From positions 1 to 5,188 of the forward strand of contig CAMVNL010000203.1 of the NCBI GenBank assembly GCA_947168785.1: a DNA stretch of 5,188 nucleotides. The letters run 5' to 3'. Of the stretch, positions 1-5,188 are shown one piece after another. Numbering within the stretch: position 1 is the first letter of the stretch; every line of letters starts with the position of its first letter. Under the pieces are notes generated by a model that searched no databases, had not been told where the DNA came from, and saw nothing but the letters and a program-made list of their open reading frames with translations. A program made the position numbers and the translations under genes. Source of the stretch: an uncultured Clostridia bacterium (GTDB lineage Bacteria > Bacillota > Clostridia > Oscillospirales > Acutalibacteraceae).

Positions 1-930
1 CATGGCCCGCAGCACCCGTTTGCTGCCGGACTGGAAGGGCAGGTGCAGGTGCCTTGCCACCTTTTCGCACTCCGCCATGGCGTCCAGCAGTTCTTTGGTA
101 CAATCCTTGGGGTGGGAGGTCATAAAGCGGATCTTGAAATCCCCTTCCAGCGCATTGATCCTTCGCAGCAGCGCCGGAAAATCCACGCCGGACCCGCTGT
201 TTTTGCCGTAAGAATTCACGTTCTGCCCCAGCAGGGTGATCTCCTTCGCGCCGCCGGCGATCAGCTCCTTGGCCTCTTCGATCACGGCTTCCGGGCTGCG
301 GCTGCGCTCGCGGCCCCGCACGTAGGGCACCACGCAGTAGGTGCAGAAATTGTTGCAGCCGTACATGATGGGCAGCCACGCCTTGAAATCCCCGTCCCGG
401 TACACCGGAAGGCCTTCCACGATCTCCCCGGCGGTCTCGGTCGTCTCAAACACCCGCTTGCCGCCCCGCAGGGTTTTGTAGAGCAGCTCCGGCAGGCGGT
501 GGACGGCGAAGGTGCCGAACACCAGATCCACAAAGGGATAACTGCGCCGGATGCGCTCCGCCACGTGGGCCTGCTGCATCATGCAGCCGCACAGCACGAT
601 CTTCATGTGGAGGCGCTTTTCCTTGACGGGCTTGAGCGCCCCCACGTTGCCGAAGACCCGATCCTGGGCGTGTTCCCGCACGGCGCAGGTGTTGAACAGC
701 ACCAGATCCGCCTGTTCCTTTTCCTCGGTGAACACGTACCCCATGGCGGAAAGCTGCCCTTTCAGCCGTTCGGAATCCGCCACGTTCCCCTGGCACCCGT
801 AGGTGTGGACGAACGCCTTGGGCGGCTGCGAGGGGAACTGCGCCTCCAGGATCGCGCGGACCCTTGCGGTATATTCACGCTGCTTGTCCAGCTCGCCGGG
901 CGATACGCCGGGCAAAGAAAAATCAGTCAA
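1..930 (-). CDS. miaB: MiaB, tRNA-2-methylthio-N6-dimethylallyladenosine synthase (N-terminal 310 residues; cut by the left window edge)
   Basis: Radical-SAM methylthiotransferase that adds a methylthio group to N6-isopentenyladenosine at position 37 of tRNAs reading UNN codons; cytosolic. The frame is open from a TTG at 930-928 to position 1, giving 310 codons; the family is usually about 430-510 residues, so the end of the radical-SAM domain and the TRAM domain lie outside. The N-terminal UPF0004 domain (about 38-145) shows the three auxiliary-cluster cysteines: C46 in HTYGCQGNVADSE, C82 in FNTCAVRE and C116 in LCGCMMQ. The radical-SAM motif is C192-NNF-C196-TY-C199, followed by VVPYVRGRERSR, which is typical of MiaB. 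LLGQNVNSYG (233-242) and the HLHLPFQSGS stretch near the cut also fit. About 35 residues precede the domain, as in Gram-positive forms. TTG is chosen because GGAGG lies 6 nt upstream and no better start is in frame. The usual Met after GCQ is Gly here, a minor difference. Recognition is firm. Confidence 0.96.
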   Translation of the reverse strand, partial: MTDFSLPGVSPGELDKQREYTARVRAILEAQFPSQPPKAFVHTYGCQGNVADSERLKGQLSAMGYVFTEEKEQADLVLFNTCAVREHAQDRVFGNVGALKPVKEKRLHMKIVLCGCMMQQAHVAERIRRSYPFVDLVFGTFAVHRLPELLYKTLRGGKRVFETTETAGEIVEGLPVYRDGDFKAWLPIMYGCNNFCTYCVVPYVRGRERSRSPEAVIEEAKELIAGGAKEITLLGQNVNSYGKNSGSGVDFPALLRRINALEGDFKIRFMTSHPKDCTKELLDAMAECEKVARHLHLPFQSGSKRVLRAM

Positions 931-936
931 AACGGA

Positions 937-941
937 CCTCC
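937..941 (-). promoter_or_regulatory. Ribosome binding site of miaB (supports a TTG start)
   Basis: GGAGG reads on the minus strand with 6 nt to the TTG at 930. It fixes the start of miaB at a non-ATG codon; no in-frame ATG lies nearby that would suit the conserved N-terminus. Confidence 0.8.
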
Positions 942-968
942 GCCGAAAATAAGAGAAATATTTATATT

Positions 969-997
969 ATTATATATAACGGCGGCGCAAAAGTAAA
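969..997 (-). promoter_or_regulatory. Candidate sigma-A promoter of miaB
   Basis: On the minus strand, TTTACT (997-992, four of six matches to TTGACA) is followed by exactly 17 nt and a perfect TATAAT (974-969). This sits in an AT-rich island in otherwise GC-rich DNA. Transcription would begin near 962, leaving a leader of about 32 nt before the TTG. It suggests miaB is transcribed on its own, at least in part, rather than only by read-through from the DUF421-DUF4363 pair upstream. I see no clear terminator between DUF4363 and this promoter. Confidence 0.65.
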
Positions 998-1004
998 GAG
1001 GTTT

Positions 1005-1382
1005 TTAAAAAATATTCCGGGCCGCCGGGTCCTCGCCCCGCAGCATCACCTCGATGGAGGTACGGCAGTCCTCCACCGCCTCGAAAAGGTCCTCCGTCTC
1101 CCCCAGCTCCCGCAGCCGCCCGATCTGATAAAAATACTTTTCGATCTCATCCGTATCGCTGTGCTTGAGCAGCACCCCCAGCAGGTCCCGCTTGTCGTTC
1201 CAGAGCTGCTCCGCCTGGTCCAGCGGCTTGCCGTAGTCGCCGCCCTCCTTATACTGCGTCTGCGCCTCTTCCAAAAAGCCTATCAGCGCGCCGCCCGTTT
1301 TTTTGACGGCGTGGAGCGTCACGCAGCTCACCGCCAGCGCGGCGGCGATCAGCGCCACCGCCGCGATCACCCGTTTCGTCAT
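1005..1382 (-). CDS. DUF4363 family small membrane-anchored protein
   Basis: A 125-residue protein of unknown function. Residues about 4-26 form one hydrophobic segment that would act as an N-terminal membrane anchor or uncleaved signal; the rest is a mostly helical, acidic domain expected outside the cytoplasm. DUF4363 traits visible are the W61-NDK region, LLKHSDTDEIEKYFYQIGRL (71-90) and the C-terminal N-I-F ending. Cys20 lies near the end of the hydrophobic segment, but the residue at -3 is Ala, so a lipobox is not well supported. The ATG at 1382 overlaps the stop of the upstream DUF421 gene as ATGA, with a purine-rich GGGAGAAGGG just upstream, so the two are probably translationally coupled. 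In known genomes DUF4363 genes commonly follow DUF421 genes, which supports the family call; the biochemical role is not known. Confidence 0.85.
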   Translation of the reverse strand: MTKRVIAAVALIAAALAVSCVTLHAVKKTGGALIGFLEEAQTQYKEGGDYGKPLDQAEQLWNDKRDLLGVLLKHSDTDEIEKYFYQIGRLRELGETEDLFEAVEDCRTSIEVMLRGEDPAARNIF

Positions 1383-2056
1383 AAGCCCTTCTCCCTTTCG
1401 ATCACGTTGACTTTTCCCTGTTTGTTCACGGTCAGCAGGAAGATATCCTCCTGCTTCACTCCGGTCTTTTCCATGATATGCCGCAATTCCTCCGCCGTGA
1501 CGGCGCTGTCCTTCAGCCGCAGGCCGATGATCTTGCCGTCCATCACCAGCGCGTCCGCCACGCCCGTATCCGGCGGCGTTTTCCCCGCAAGGCTTGCGGA
1601 GAGAGGCCGTTTTTCGGGTTTTAGCAGCACGCTGAGCGACCCGTTTGTCTCGGCGTAGGCGTACTGCACGTCGGCGATATCGAACACGTCCTTCTGCCGC
1701 AGCGCCTCCAGCACGTCGTCCAGATTATACCGCAGTTTTTTCATATTTTTCTGATCCAATACGCCGTCCCTGATGAGCAGCACCGAATTACCCTGCAGCA
1801 CGCTGCGGAACCGGTCGCTTTTTACGCTCACCGCCCCCAAAAGGATCTCGATGCCCACCAAGACGCACACAGCGATCATGGAGTTGAGCATGGGGATGTC
1901 GTTATCCTGCATGGGCACCACAGCGATCTCGGACAGCAAAATCGTCACCACCAGCTCCGTGGGCTGCAATTCCCCGATCTGCCGCTTGCCCATCGGCCGC
2001 AGGGAAATGATTACCGTGACAAGCAATATCACGGCGCGGATAAAAGAAATCAACAA
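1379..2056 (-). CDS. DUF421 (YetF/YrbG-like) membrane protein
   Basis: A 225-residue protein. Three hydrophobic segments lie at the N-terminus (about 4-20, 33-48 and 57-78). Between the first two is the family signature RPMGKRQIGELQPTEL (20-35), then VVTILLSEIAVVPMQD (36-51). The cytosolic part has the typical LQGNSVLLIRDGVLDQKNMKKLRY stretch, the LDDVLEALRQKDVFDIADVQYA block (112-133) and NGSLSVLLK. A C-terminal extension (about 170-225, DGKIIGLRL to KVNVIERE) resembles that of longer clostridial members. The start is the TTG at 2056-2054, because AGGTGA lies 6 nt upstream; a second TTG follows immediately. It overlaps the DUF4363 gene by ATGA. Family members include B. subtilis YetF, YkjA, YrbG and YdfS, and the DUF421-containing 2Duf protein of the spoVA-2mob operon, which acts in the spore inner membrane. 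A spore role here is inference. Confidence 0.93.
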   Translation of the reverse strand: MLISFIRAVILLVTVIISLRPMGKRQIGELQPTELVVTILLSEIAVVPMQDNDIPMLNSMIAVCVLVGIEILLGAVSVKSDRFRSVLQGNSVLLIRDGVLDQKNMKKLRYNLDDVLEALRQKDVFDIADVQYAYAETNGSLSVLLKPEKRPLSASLAGKTPPDTGVADALVMDGKIIGLRLKDSAVTAEELRHIMEKTGVKQEDIFLLTVNKQGKVNVIEREKGL

Positions 2057-2062
2057 AAAAAA

Positions 2063-2068
2063 TCACCT
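2063..2068 (-). promoter_or_regulatory. Ribosome binding site of the DUF421 gene (supports a TTG start)
   Basis: AGGTGA on the minus strand with 6 T-rich nucleotides to the TTG at 2056. The next in-frame TTG at 2053 would have a spacing of 9 nt, so it is a possible alternative; the difference is one residue. Confidence 0.65.
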
Positions 2069-2121
2069 CGCCAAGAGTATAGCCGGGAACGGGGCGGTCA
2101 ATACCTTAGGCGGATGATTTT

Positions 2122-2156
2122 TAGTGGCTAGTTGCTAGTGGCTAGTGGTTAGTAGT
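2122..2156 (+). repeat. Left heptamer array (five TAGTKGY units)
   Basis: Five consecutive 7-bp units with no spacer; TAGT is invariant in all five and variation is limited to the last three positions. The array begins 65 bp upstream of the DUF421 TTG start and so lies in that gene's upstream region. Confidence 0.8.
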
Positions 2157-2310
2157 TAAATTCTGATTTATCAACCATCAACGGTTGAGGAGTTGTCGAG
2201 CGACAAAGAAAAACAAAAGAAGAAAATCACTTCATTCATGAAGATCATTCTATCCTCTCTTAAACCAATGCTTTGACGAAAACAGACCATTGACAAACAA
2301 CCACCATTCT

Positions 2311-2355
2311 CTAATCACTAGCCACTAGCCACTAACAACTAGCAACTAGCAACTA
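2311..2355 (-). repeat. Right heptamer array (six TAGTKGY units plus TAG)
   Basis: Six 7-bp units in inverted orientation to the left array, with TAGT again invariant. The array ends one base before the AAAGGAG of the germination gene, so it would form the end of that gene's 5' leader if transcription starts upstream of it. Confidence 0.8.
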
Positions 2356-2356
2356 C

Positions 2357-2363
2357 AAAGGAG
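2357..2363 (+). promoter_or_regulatory. Ribosome binding site of the GerA-family gene
   Basis: AAAGGAG followed by six C residues and the ATG at 2370, a near-ideal site. It is unusual only in directly abutting the right heptamer array. Confidence 0.85.
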
Positions 2364-2369
2364 CCCCCC

Positions 2370-3818
2370 ATGACCGACACCCCCTTCACCCCCTCCGTCA
2401 CCCAAAATATCCGCCTGCTCACCGCCCTGCTGGGCGACAGCTTCGACCTGCTGGTCCGGGAGCTGGACGCGGCCGGGACGAAAGCCTGTACCGTCTCCTT
2501 CGACGGCCTGTGCGACGAAATGAAGATCACCGAGGCGATCCTCAAGCCCCTGACGGCAAAGGACGCGCCGAAACCACGGCCGGGGACGCTGTTCGAGACG
2601 ATCCGTGAACGGCTGTTCAAAGGGACAGACGTCAAGACCGTTTACACCGCCGACGACGCGGCCCGGGCGGCGCTGGGCGGGGCGCTGGTGCTGCTGGCGG
2701 AGGGCGAAGCGGCGGCGCTGGTCTTTTCCGTGCAGGGCTACCCCCGCCGGGCGGTGGGGGAACCCCAGAGCGAACAGAACGAAAAGGGCAGCCAGGAGGG
2801 CTTCTGCGACAACTTCAAGGACAACGTTTCCCTGCTGCGCCGGAGGCTGCGCACCCCGGCCCTTGCCACGGAGCTGCTGACCATGGGCGAGACCACGGCG
2901 ACGCCGGTGGTGCTGTGCTGGCTGCGGGGCCGGGCGGACGAGACCATGCTGGCGCAGGTCAGGAAACGGCTTCGCAGCGCGAAACTTGACGCGGTACTGG
3001 GGGCGGGCTACCTGCGCCCGTTCCTGGATGGGCGCAGACCCTCGCTGTTCAAGGGAACGGCCGTCACCGAGCGGCCGGACACGCTGGCGGCCATGCTGAC
3101 GGAGGGCCGCGTCGGGATCATTGTGGACGGCACCCCCTACGCCGTCGTCGTGCCCTATCTGTTCATCGACCACTTTCACACGGTGGACGACTATCTCTCC
3201 GGGCCCTTCTACGCCTTTTTCATGCGGGCGCTGCGGGTGGCCTGTGTGGTGATCGCCGCCACGCTGCCCGGTTTTTTCGTGGCGGTATGCGTCTTTCACC
3301 CGGAGATCATCCCGGCGGACATCATGTTCGACATCGCGGAGGCAGAGAGCAAAACGCCCTTTCCGCTGATGGCGGAGGCGCTGATCATCCACCTGATCTA
3401 CGAGGTGGTGCGGGAGGCGGGGCTGCGGATGCCCGTGGCCATCGGTCACGCGGTGAGCATCGTGGGGGCGCTGGTGATCGGCGACACGGCGGTGACGGCG
3501 GGACTCATCGGCGCGCCCATGCTGATCGTGGTGGCGCTGACGGCGGTCTGCTCCTCGGTGGGGGTACGGCTGCACGAAACCGTCTCATTGATCCGCTTCG
3601 CGCTGATCCTGATCGGCGGTCTCACGGGCCTTTACGGCATGATGTTATTCTCGGGGCTGATGCTGACGGACCTTTGCGCCGTGGCCCCCTTCGGCGTGCC
3701 CTATTCCGCGCCGGTGTCTCCCTTCGTGGGACCCGCCCAGAGGGACACCGTCTGGCGGGCCGGGTGGAAAAAGCTGGGGCGGTCCATTCTGACGGTGAAA
3801 GAGATGAAGTTTGAGTAG
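2370..3818 (+). CDS. Spore germination receptor A subunit (GerA family, GerAA/GerKA type)
   Basis: A 482-residue protein, the usual length for the family. A subunits form the oligomeric ion-conducting part of the nutrient receptor in the inner spore membrane. Family motifs in order: DLLVREL (26-32), GEPQSE (130-135), EGFCDNFKDNVSLLRRRL (143-160), TERPDTLAAMLTEGRVGIIVDGTPYAVVVP (233-262), DDYL (273-276), the first membrane segment with CVFHPEIIP at its end (288-315) and EVVREAGLRMP (345-355). Further hydrophobic segments lie at about 331-347, 360-381, 383-399 and 405-433. The region usually reading RGPREGF is KGSQEGF, a mild divergence. The ATG is set by AAAGGAG 6 nt upstream. The stop codon is the TAG of the repeat that starts at 3815, so the repeat defines the last residue. 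The permease gene follows on the same strand. Such genes are normally sigma-G dependent in the forespore, but I see no convincing sigma-G promoter. The paralogue and the germinant cannot be told; SpoVAF is a related alternative made less likely by the adjacent B subunit. Confidence 0.93.
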   Translation: MTDTPFTPSVTQNIRLLTALLGDSFDLLVRELDAAGTKACTVSFDGLCDEMKITEAILKPLTAKDAPKPRPGTLFETIRERLFKGTDVKTVYTADDAARAALGGALVLLAEGEAAALVFSVQGYPRRAVGEPQSEQNEKGSQEGFCDNFKDNVSLLRRRLRTPALATELLTMGETTATPVVLCWLRGRADETMLAQVRKRLRSAKLDAVLGAGYLRPFLDGRRPSLFKGTAVTERPDTLAAMLTEGRVGIIVDGTPYAVVVPYLFIDHFHTVDDYLSGPFYAFFMRALRVACVVIAATLPGFFVAVCVFHPEIIPADIMFDIAEAESKTPFPLMAEALIIHLIYEVVREAGLRMPVAIGHAVSIVGALVIGDTAVTAGLIGAPMLIVVALTAVCSSVGVRLHETVSLIRFALILIGGLTGLYGMMLFSGLMLTDLCAVAPFGVPYSAPVSPFVGPAQRDTVWRAGWKKLGRSILTVKEMKFE

Positions 3819-3842
3819 CACGGCGCATTGCGCCGTCTGACG
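3815..3842 (+). repeat. Left inverted repeat arm with GTAG head
   Basis: 28 bp that match 3930-3957 inverted at 27 positions; the mismatch is T3838 against G. The 17-bp odd palindrome inside (3820-3836) lets this arm fold alone as an 8-bp stem. No T-run follows, so it is not an ordinary intrinsic terminator. Confidence 0.85.
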
Positions 3843-3929
3843 GCAGCCCATGATAATTTGTTTTTCTTCTGTATGATACCTTTTTTGTGACGGTACTTTC
3901 GCTGCAATTAAACGCTTCGTTACCGGACA

Positions 3930-3957
3930 CGTCCGACGGCGCAATGCGCCGTGCTAC
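3930..3957 (-). repeat. Right inverted repeat arm with GTAG head
   Basis: The inverted partner of the left arm, ending in GCTAC at 3957. It can pair with the left arm over 28 bp or fold alone at 3936-3952. It ends 79 bp before the chosen start of the permease gene. Confidence 0.85.
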
Positions 3958-4019
3958 GATAGTTGTTTACGCGAAGCAATAATCCGTTTATTACCGAAAC
4001 ATCGTTGCTGAACACGCAT

Positions 4020-4025
4020 AAAGGA
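4020..4025 (+). promoter_or_regulatory. Ribosome binding site that decides the permease start
   Basis: AAAGGA overlaps the first in-frame ATG (4025), which therefore has no usable spacing. The second in-frame ATG (4037) lies 11 nt downstream of this site, a little long but workable, so 4037 is preferred. Confidence 0.6.
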
Positions 4026-4036
4026 TGAAACACCAA

Positions 4037-5122
4037 ATGAAATCACAGGAAGCAATCAGCGGGGCGCAGCTTTTTTCCGTGCTGTTCGTCAGCCGGATCA
4101 TTGGGCTGTTCACCTTCACGGTGCCCCAGGAGACCGGCTTTTCCGCCGGGGACCGGGTGCTGTTCACCCTCCCCCTTTTCCTGTTCTGCCTGCTGGGCGC
4201 CGCGCCGGTGCTTCTGACGGCGAAACACCCGGCGGGGATCGTAGGCTTAGCGGGAGAAGTCTCCCCCGCCCTTGCGAAAACCGCCGGAACCGTCCTCTGC
4301 GGGGCGTTCCTGTGCGCGGCGGCGCTGGGGGTGCTGCGGTTCGAGCTGTTCGTCAGCACCGTCATGTTCCCGGAGGGCGACACGCTGCTGCTCACCGCCC
4401 TGCTGCTGGCGGCGGCCTCGGCGGCAGCCGTCCACGGGATGCAGTCGCTGGGGCGGACGGCCTCGGTGCTGCTGGCGCTGCTGGCGGCCTCCATGGTGTT
4501 CATTTTGCTGGTCACGGCGGACCGGTTCGACCCGCTCAACCTGACCCTCCCGCTGGAAAGCGGCGTGACGCCGGTGCTGAAAAACGGCTTCCGTTCCGCC
4601 TGCCGCACCATGGAGCTGACGGCCCTCTCCGTCGCGCCCACCTTCACCAAGGGGAACCTGCGAAAAACCGGCGTCGGATGGCTGGCAGTCTTCACCCTCA
4701 CCGCCGCGGCGGTGTTCTTCGTCATCGGCGGCGTGACGGGCCGCTACGGGGAACAGCAGATGTTCCAGCTCTACACCATGACGGCCATCGCCCAATTCGG
4801 CGTGTTCGAACGACTAGATGCCATTCTGACGGGGCTGTGGATCCTCGGGGCGTTCTTACAGGCGGCCTTCTTCCTGCGGCTGGCGGCGACGGCGGTGGAA
4901 CAGGCATTTGGCAAAAATCTCAACGCCGCGCCGGTCTTCGCCGGGGGCGGCGTCGTGTTCGCGCTGTTCCTGCTGTTCTCCCTCCTCGCCGCCCACACCG
5001 AAGGCGTCGCCACCCTCGCCGCGTCGGAGACAGTCTTCCTCCTCGCCGCCGTCGCGCTGCCGGGAACGGTGATCGTCGCGCATCGAATCCAAAAAACGGA
5101 GCGCCGGCGATATTCCCGGTAG
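4037..5122 (+). CDS. Spore germination receptor B subunit (GerB-family permease, GerAB/GerKB type)
   Basis: A 361-residue integral membrane protein, typical in length for the GerB (endospore germination permease) branch of the APC superfamily. In the receptor this subunit is the likely nutrient-binding component in the inner spore membrane. Features: the N-terminal motif ISGAQLFSVLFVSRIIG (7-23) with the first helix, then about ten hydrophobic segments near 10-30, 42-60, 82-101, 115-134, 140-159, 183-200, 212-232, 262-284, 300-319 and 330-349. FERLDAILTGLWILGAFLQAAFF (257-279) is the most recognisable family block, and a basic tail (KTERRRYSR) ends the protein. The frame also has an ATG at 4025, rejected because its Shine-Dalgarno sequence touches the codon. 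The gene follows the A subunit, separated by 218 bp including a repeat element. No lipoprotein C subunit follows within the remaining 66 bp. The TAG stop is again part of a GTAG-headed palindrome. The germinant cannot be read from the sequence. Confidence 0.92.
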   Translation: MKSQEAISGAQLFSVLFVSRIIGLFTFTVPQETGFSAGDRVLFTLPLFLFCLLGAAPVLLTAKHPAGIVGLAGEVSPALAKTAGTVLCGAFLCAAALGVLRFELFVSTVMFPEGDTLLLTALLLAAASAAAVHGMQSLGRTASVLLALLAASMVFILLVTADRFDPLNLTLPLESGVTPVLKNGFRSACRTMELTALSVAPTFTKGNLRKTGVGWLAVFTLTAAAVFFVIGGVTGRYGEQQMFQLYTMTAIAQFGVFERLDAILTGLWILGAFLQAAFFLRLAATAVEQAFGKNLNAAPVFAGGGVVFALFLLFSLLAAHTEGVATLAASETVFLLAAVALPGTVIVAHRIQKTERRRYSR

Positions 5123-5141
5123 CGCGGCACCTCAGTGCCGC
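5119..5141 (+). repeat. Second GTAG-headed palindrome at the permease stop codon (probably one end of a longer element)
   Basis: GTAGC (5119-5123) is followed by GCGGCAC (5124-5130), loop CTCA and GTGCCGC (5135-5141), a perfect 7-bp stem. The layout equals that of the element at 3815 (GTAGC plus GC-rich palindrome, then a TGAC a few bases later), but the stem sequence differs. No inverted partner appears before the right edge, so it is either single or truncated by the window. No T-tract follows, so terminator function is doubtful. Confidence 0.65.
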
Positions 5142-5188
5142 TCGTGACACAAACGAATTATTTGACAAACCGGCAAACAACCGTTCTC

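Larger units (their letters stand above)
2122..2355. repeat. MITE-like element with inverted arrays of a TAGTKGY heptamer
   Basis: This fills most of the gene-free stretch between the divergent DUF421 and ger genes (2057-2369). The left arm has five heptamers in tandem (2122-2156: TAGTGGC, TAGTTGC, TAGTGGC, TAGTGGT, TAGTAGT). The right arm, read on the minus strand from 2355 to 2314, has six (TAGTTGC twice, TAGTTGT, TAGTGGC twice, TAGTGAT), then TAG. Aligned in order, the arms agree at about 29 of 35 positions, so they could pair. The 154-bp interior (2157-2310) is AT-rich and has no gene; it contains short palindromes at 2193-2206 (TTGTCG/CGACAA) and 2230-2243 (CTTCAT/ATGAAG). The outer ends read TAG...CTA, which would fit a TA target duplication, but two bases prove little. 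No transposase is present. Whether it moves is inference; the repeat structure is seen directly. Confidence 0.75.
3815..3957. mobile_element. REPIN-like palindromic element between the two germination genes
   Basis: Two 28-bp ends (3815-3842 and 3930-3957) are inverted copies of each other with one mismatch. Each end is GTAGC followed by a palindrome, ACGGCGCA-N-TGCGCCGT, at 3820-3836 and 3936-3952. The 87-bp centre is AT-richer, T-rich on the plus strand and has no gene. An inverted pair of GTAG-headed palindromes is the arrangement of REP doublets (REPINs) mobilised by RAYT/TnpA-REP enzymes in Gammaproteobacteria; the likeness is structural and no such enzyme is in the window. The alternative is a MITE with a TA duplication, reading TA-GCACGG...CCGTGC-TA. 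The left GTAG overlaps the end of the upstream gene and supplies its stop. Confidence 0.8.

Noticed and set aside
43..996. 317-residue plus-strand open frame
   Set aside because: It lies antisense to miaB, whose radical-SAM motifs are unmistakable; its Pro/His/Arg-rich composition is typical of a GC-rich shadow frame.
1323..1382. Lipoprotein signal on the DUF4363 protein (Cys20)
   Set aside because: The -3 residue is Ala and the context does not match a standard lipobox; an uncleaved anchor is more likely.
864..1658. 264-residue plus-strand open frame spanning the miaB promoter
   Set aside because: It crosses three minus-strand features (miaB, DUF4363, DUF421) and has no coherent domain.
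2076..2081. TATACT on the minus strand as the -10 of the DUF421 gene
   Set aside because: A good -10 by itself, but the only -35-like TTGACC lies 14 nt away, and the transcript would start almost at the ribosome binding site. A sigma-G reading (five of seven for the -10) also lacks a good -35.
2290..2317. Possible promoter for the ger gene: TTGACA, 16 nt, TAATCA
   Set aside because: The -35 is a perfect match, but the -10 is poor and overlaps the heptamer array; a sigma-G type promoter would be expected for this gene.
2122..2355. CRISPR array
   Set aside because: Units are 7 bp, tandem and without spacers, in two inverted blocks.
2346..3575. 409-residue minus-strand open frame
   Set aside because: It is antisense to the GerA-family gene, rich in Arg, Gln, His and Gly, and shows no recognisable domain.
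3820..3836. Hairpin after the A subunit gene as an intrinsic terminator
   Set aside because: The stem is GC-rich but has a one-base centre and is followed by CTGACGG rather than a T-tract.
3963..3992. Possible promoter for the permease gene (TTGTTT ... TTTATT)
   Set aside because: The -35 matches only three of six positions and spacing needs stretching to 18 nt; too weak to report.
3991..4725. 244-residue minus-strand open frame
   Set aside because: It is antisense to the permease gene with Ser/Ala/Arg-rich low-complexity composition; a shadow frame.
5124..5141. Hairpin after the permease gene as an intrinsic terminator
   Set aside because: The sequence after the stem is TCGTGACAC with no T-run; it fits better as a palindromic repeat.

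Overview
The window looks like a chromosomal segment from a GC-rich, endospore-forming Firmicute, most likely a clostridial (Oscillospirales-like) anaerobe. Evidence: two GerA-type spore germination receptor genes, a DUF421-DUF4363 pair of the Bacillus/Clostridium type, strong Shine-Dalgarno sites and TTG starts. The genus assignment is inference. Coding DNA is GC-rich and the spacers are visibly more AT-rich.

Left half, minus strand. Positions 1-930 hold the first 310 codons of miaB, the tRNA methylthiotransferase; its C-terminal part lies beyond the left edge. It starts at TTG behind GGAGG and has its own sigma-A-type promoter at 969-997. Upstream of it lies a two-gene unit: a DUF421 membrane protein (2056 to 1379, TTG start) overlapping by ATGA a small DUF4363 protein (1382 to 1005).

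Centre. Positions 2057-2369 carry no gene. Most of this stretch is a 234-bp element (2122-2355) whose two ends are inverted arrays of a 7-bp repeat, TAGTKGY. Its right end reaches to within one base of the ribosome binding site of the next gene.

Right half, plus strand. 2370-3818 encodes a GerA-family A subunit and 4037-5122 a GerB-family permease subunit. Together they form the A and B parts of a spore germinant receptor; the C subunit, a lipoprotein, is not in the window and could lie to the right. Each gene is followed by a palindromic repeat with a GTAG head whose TAG is the gene's stop codon. The first is a complete inverted pair (3815-3957) filling much of the A-B gap. The second starts at 5119 and runs toward the right edge.

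How the genes fit together: the two receptor genes act in spore germination at the inner spore membrane. The divergent DUF421-DUF4363 pair may also act in the spore membrane, which is inference from relatives. miaB is housekeeping. The most unusual content is the set of palindromic and heptamer repeat elements tied closely to the germination genes. I saw no CRISPR array, RNA gene, transposase or riboswitch.
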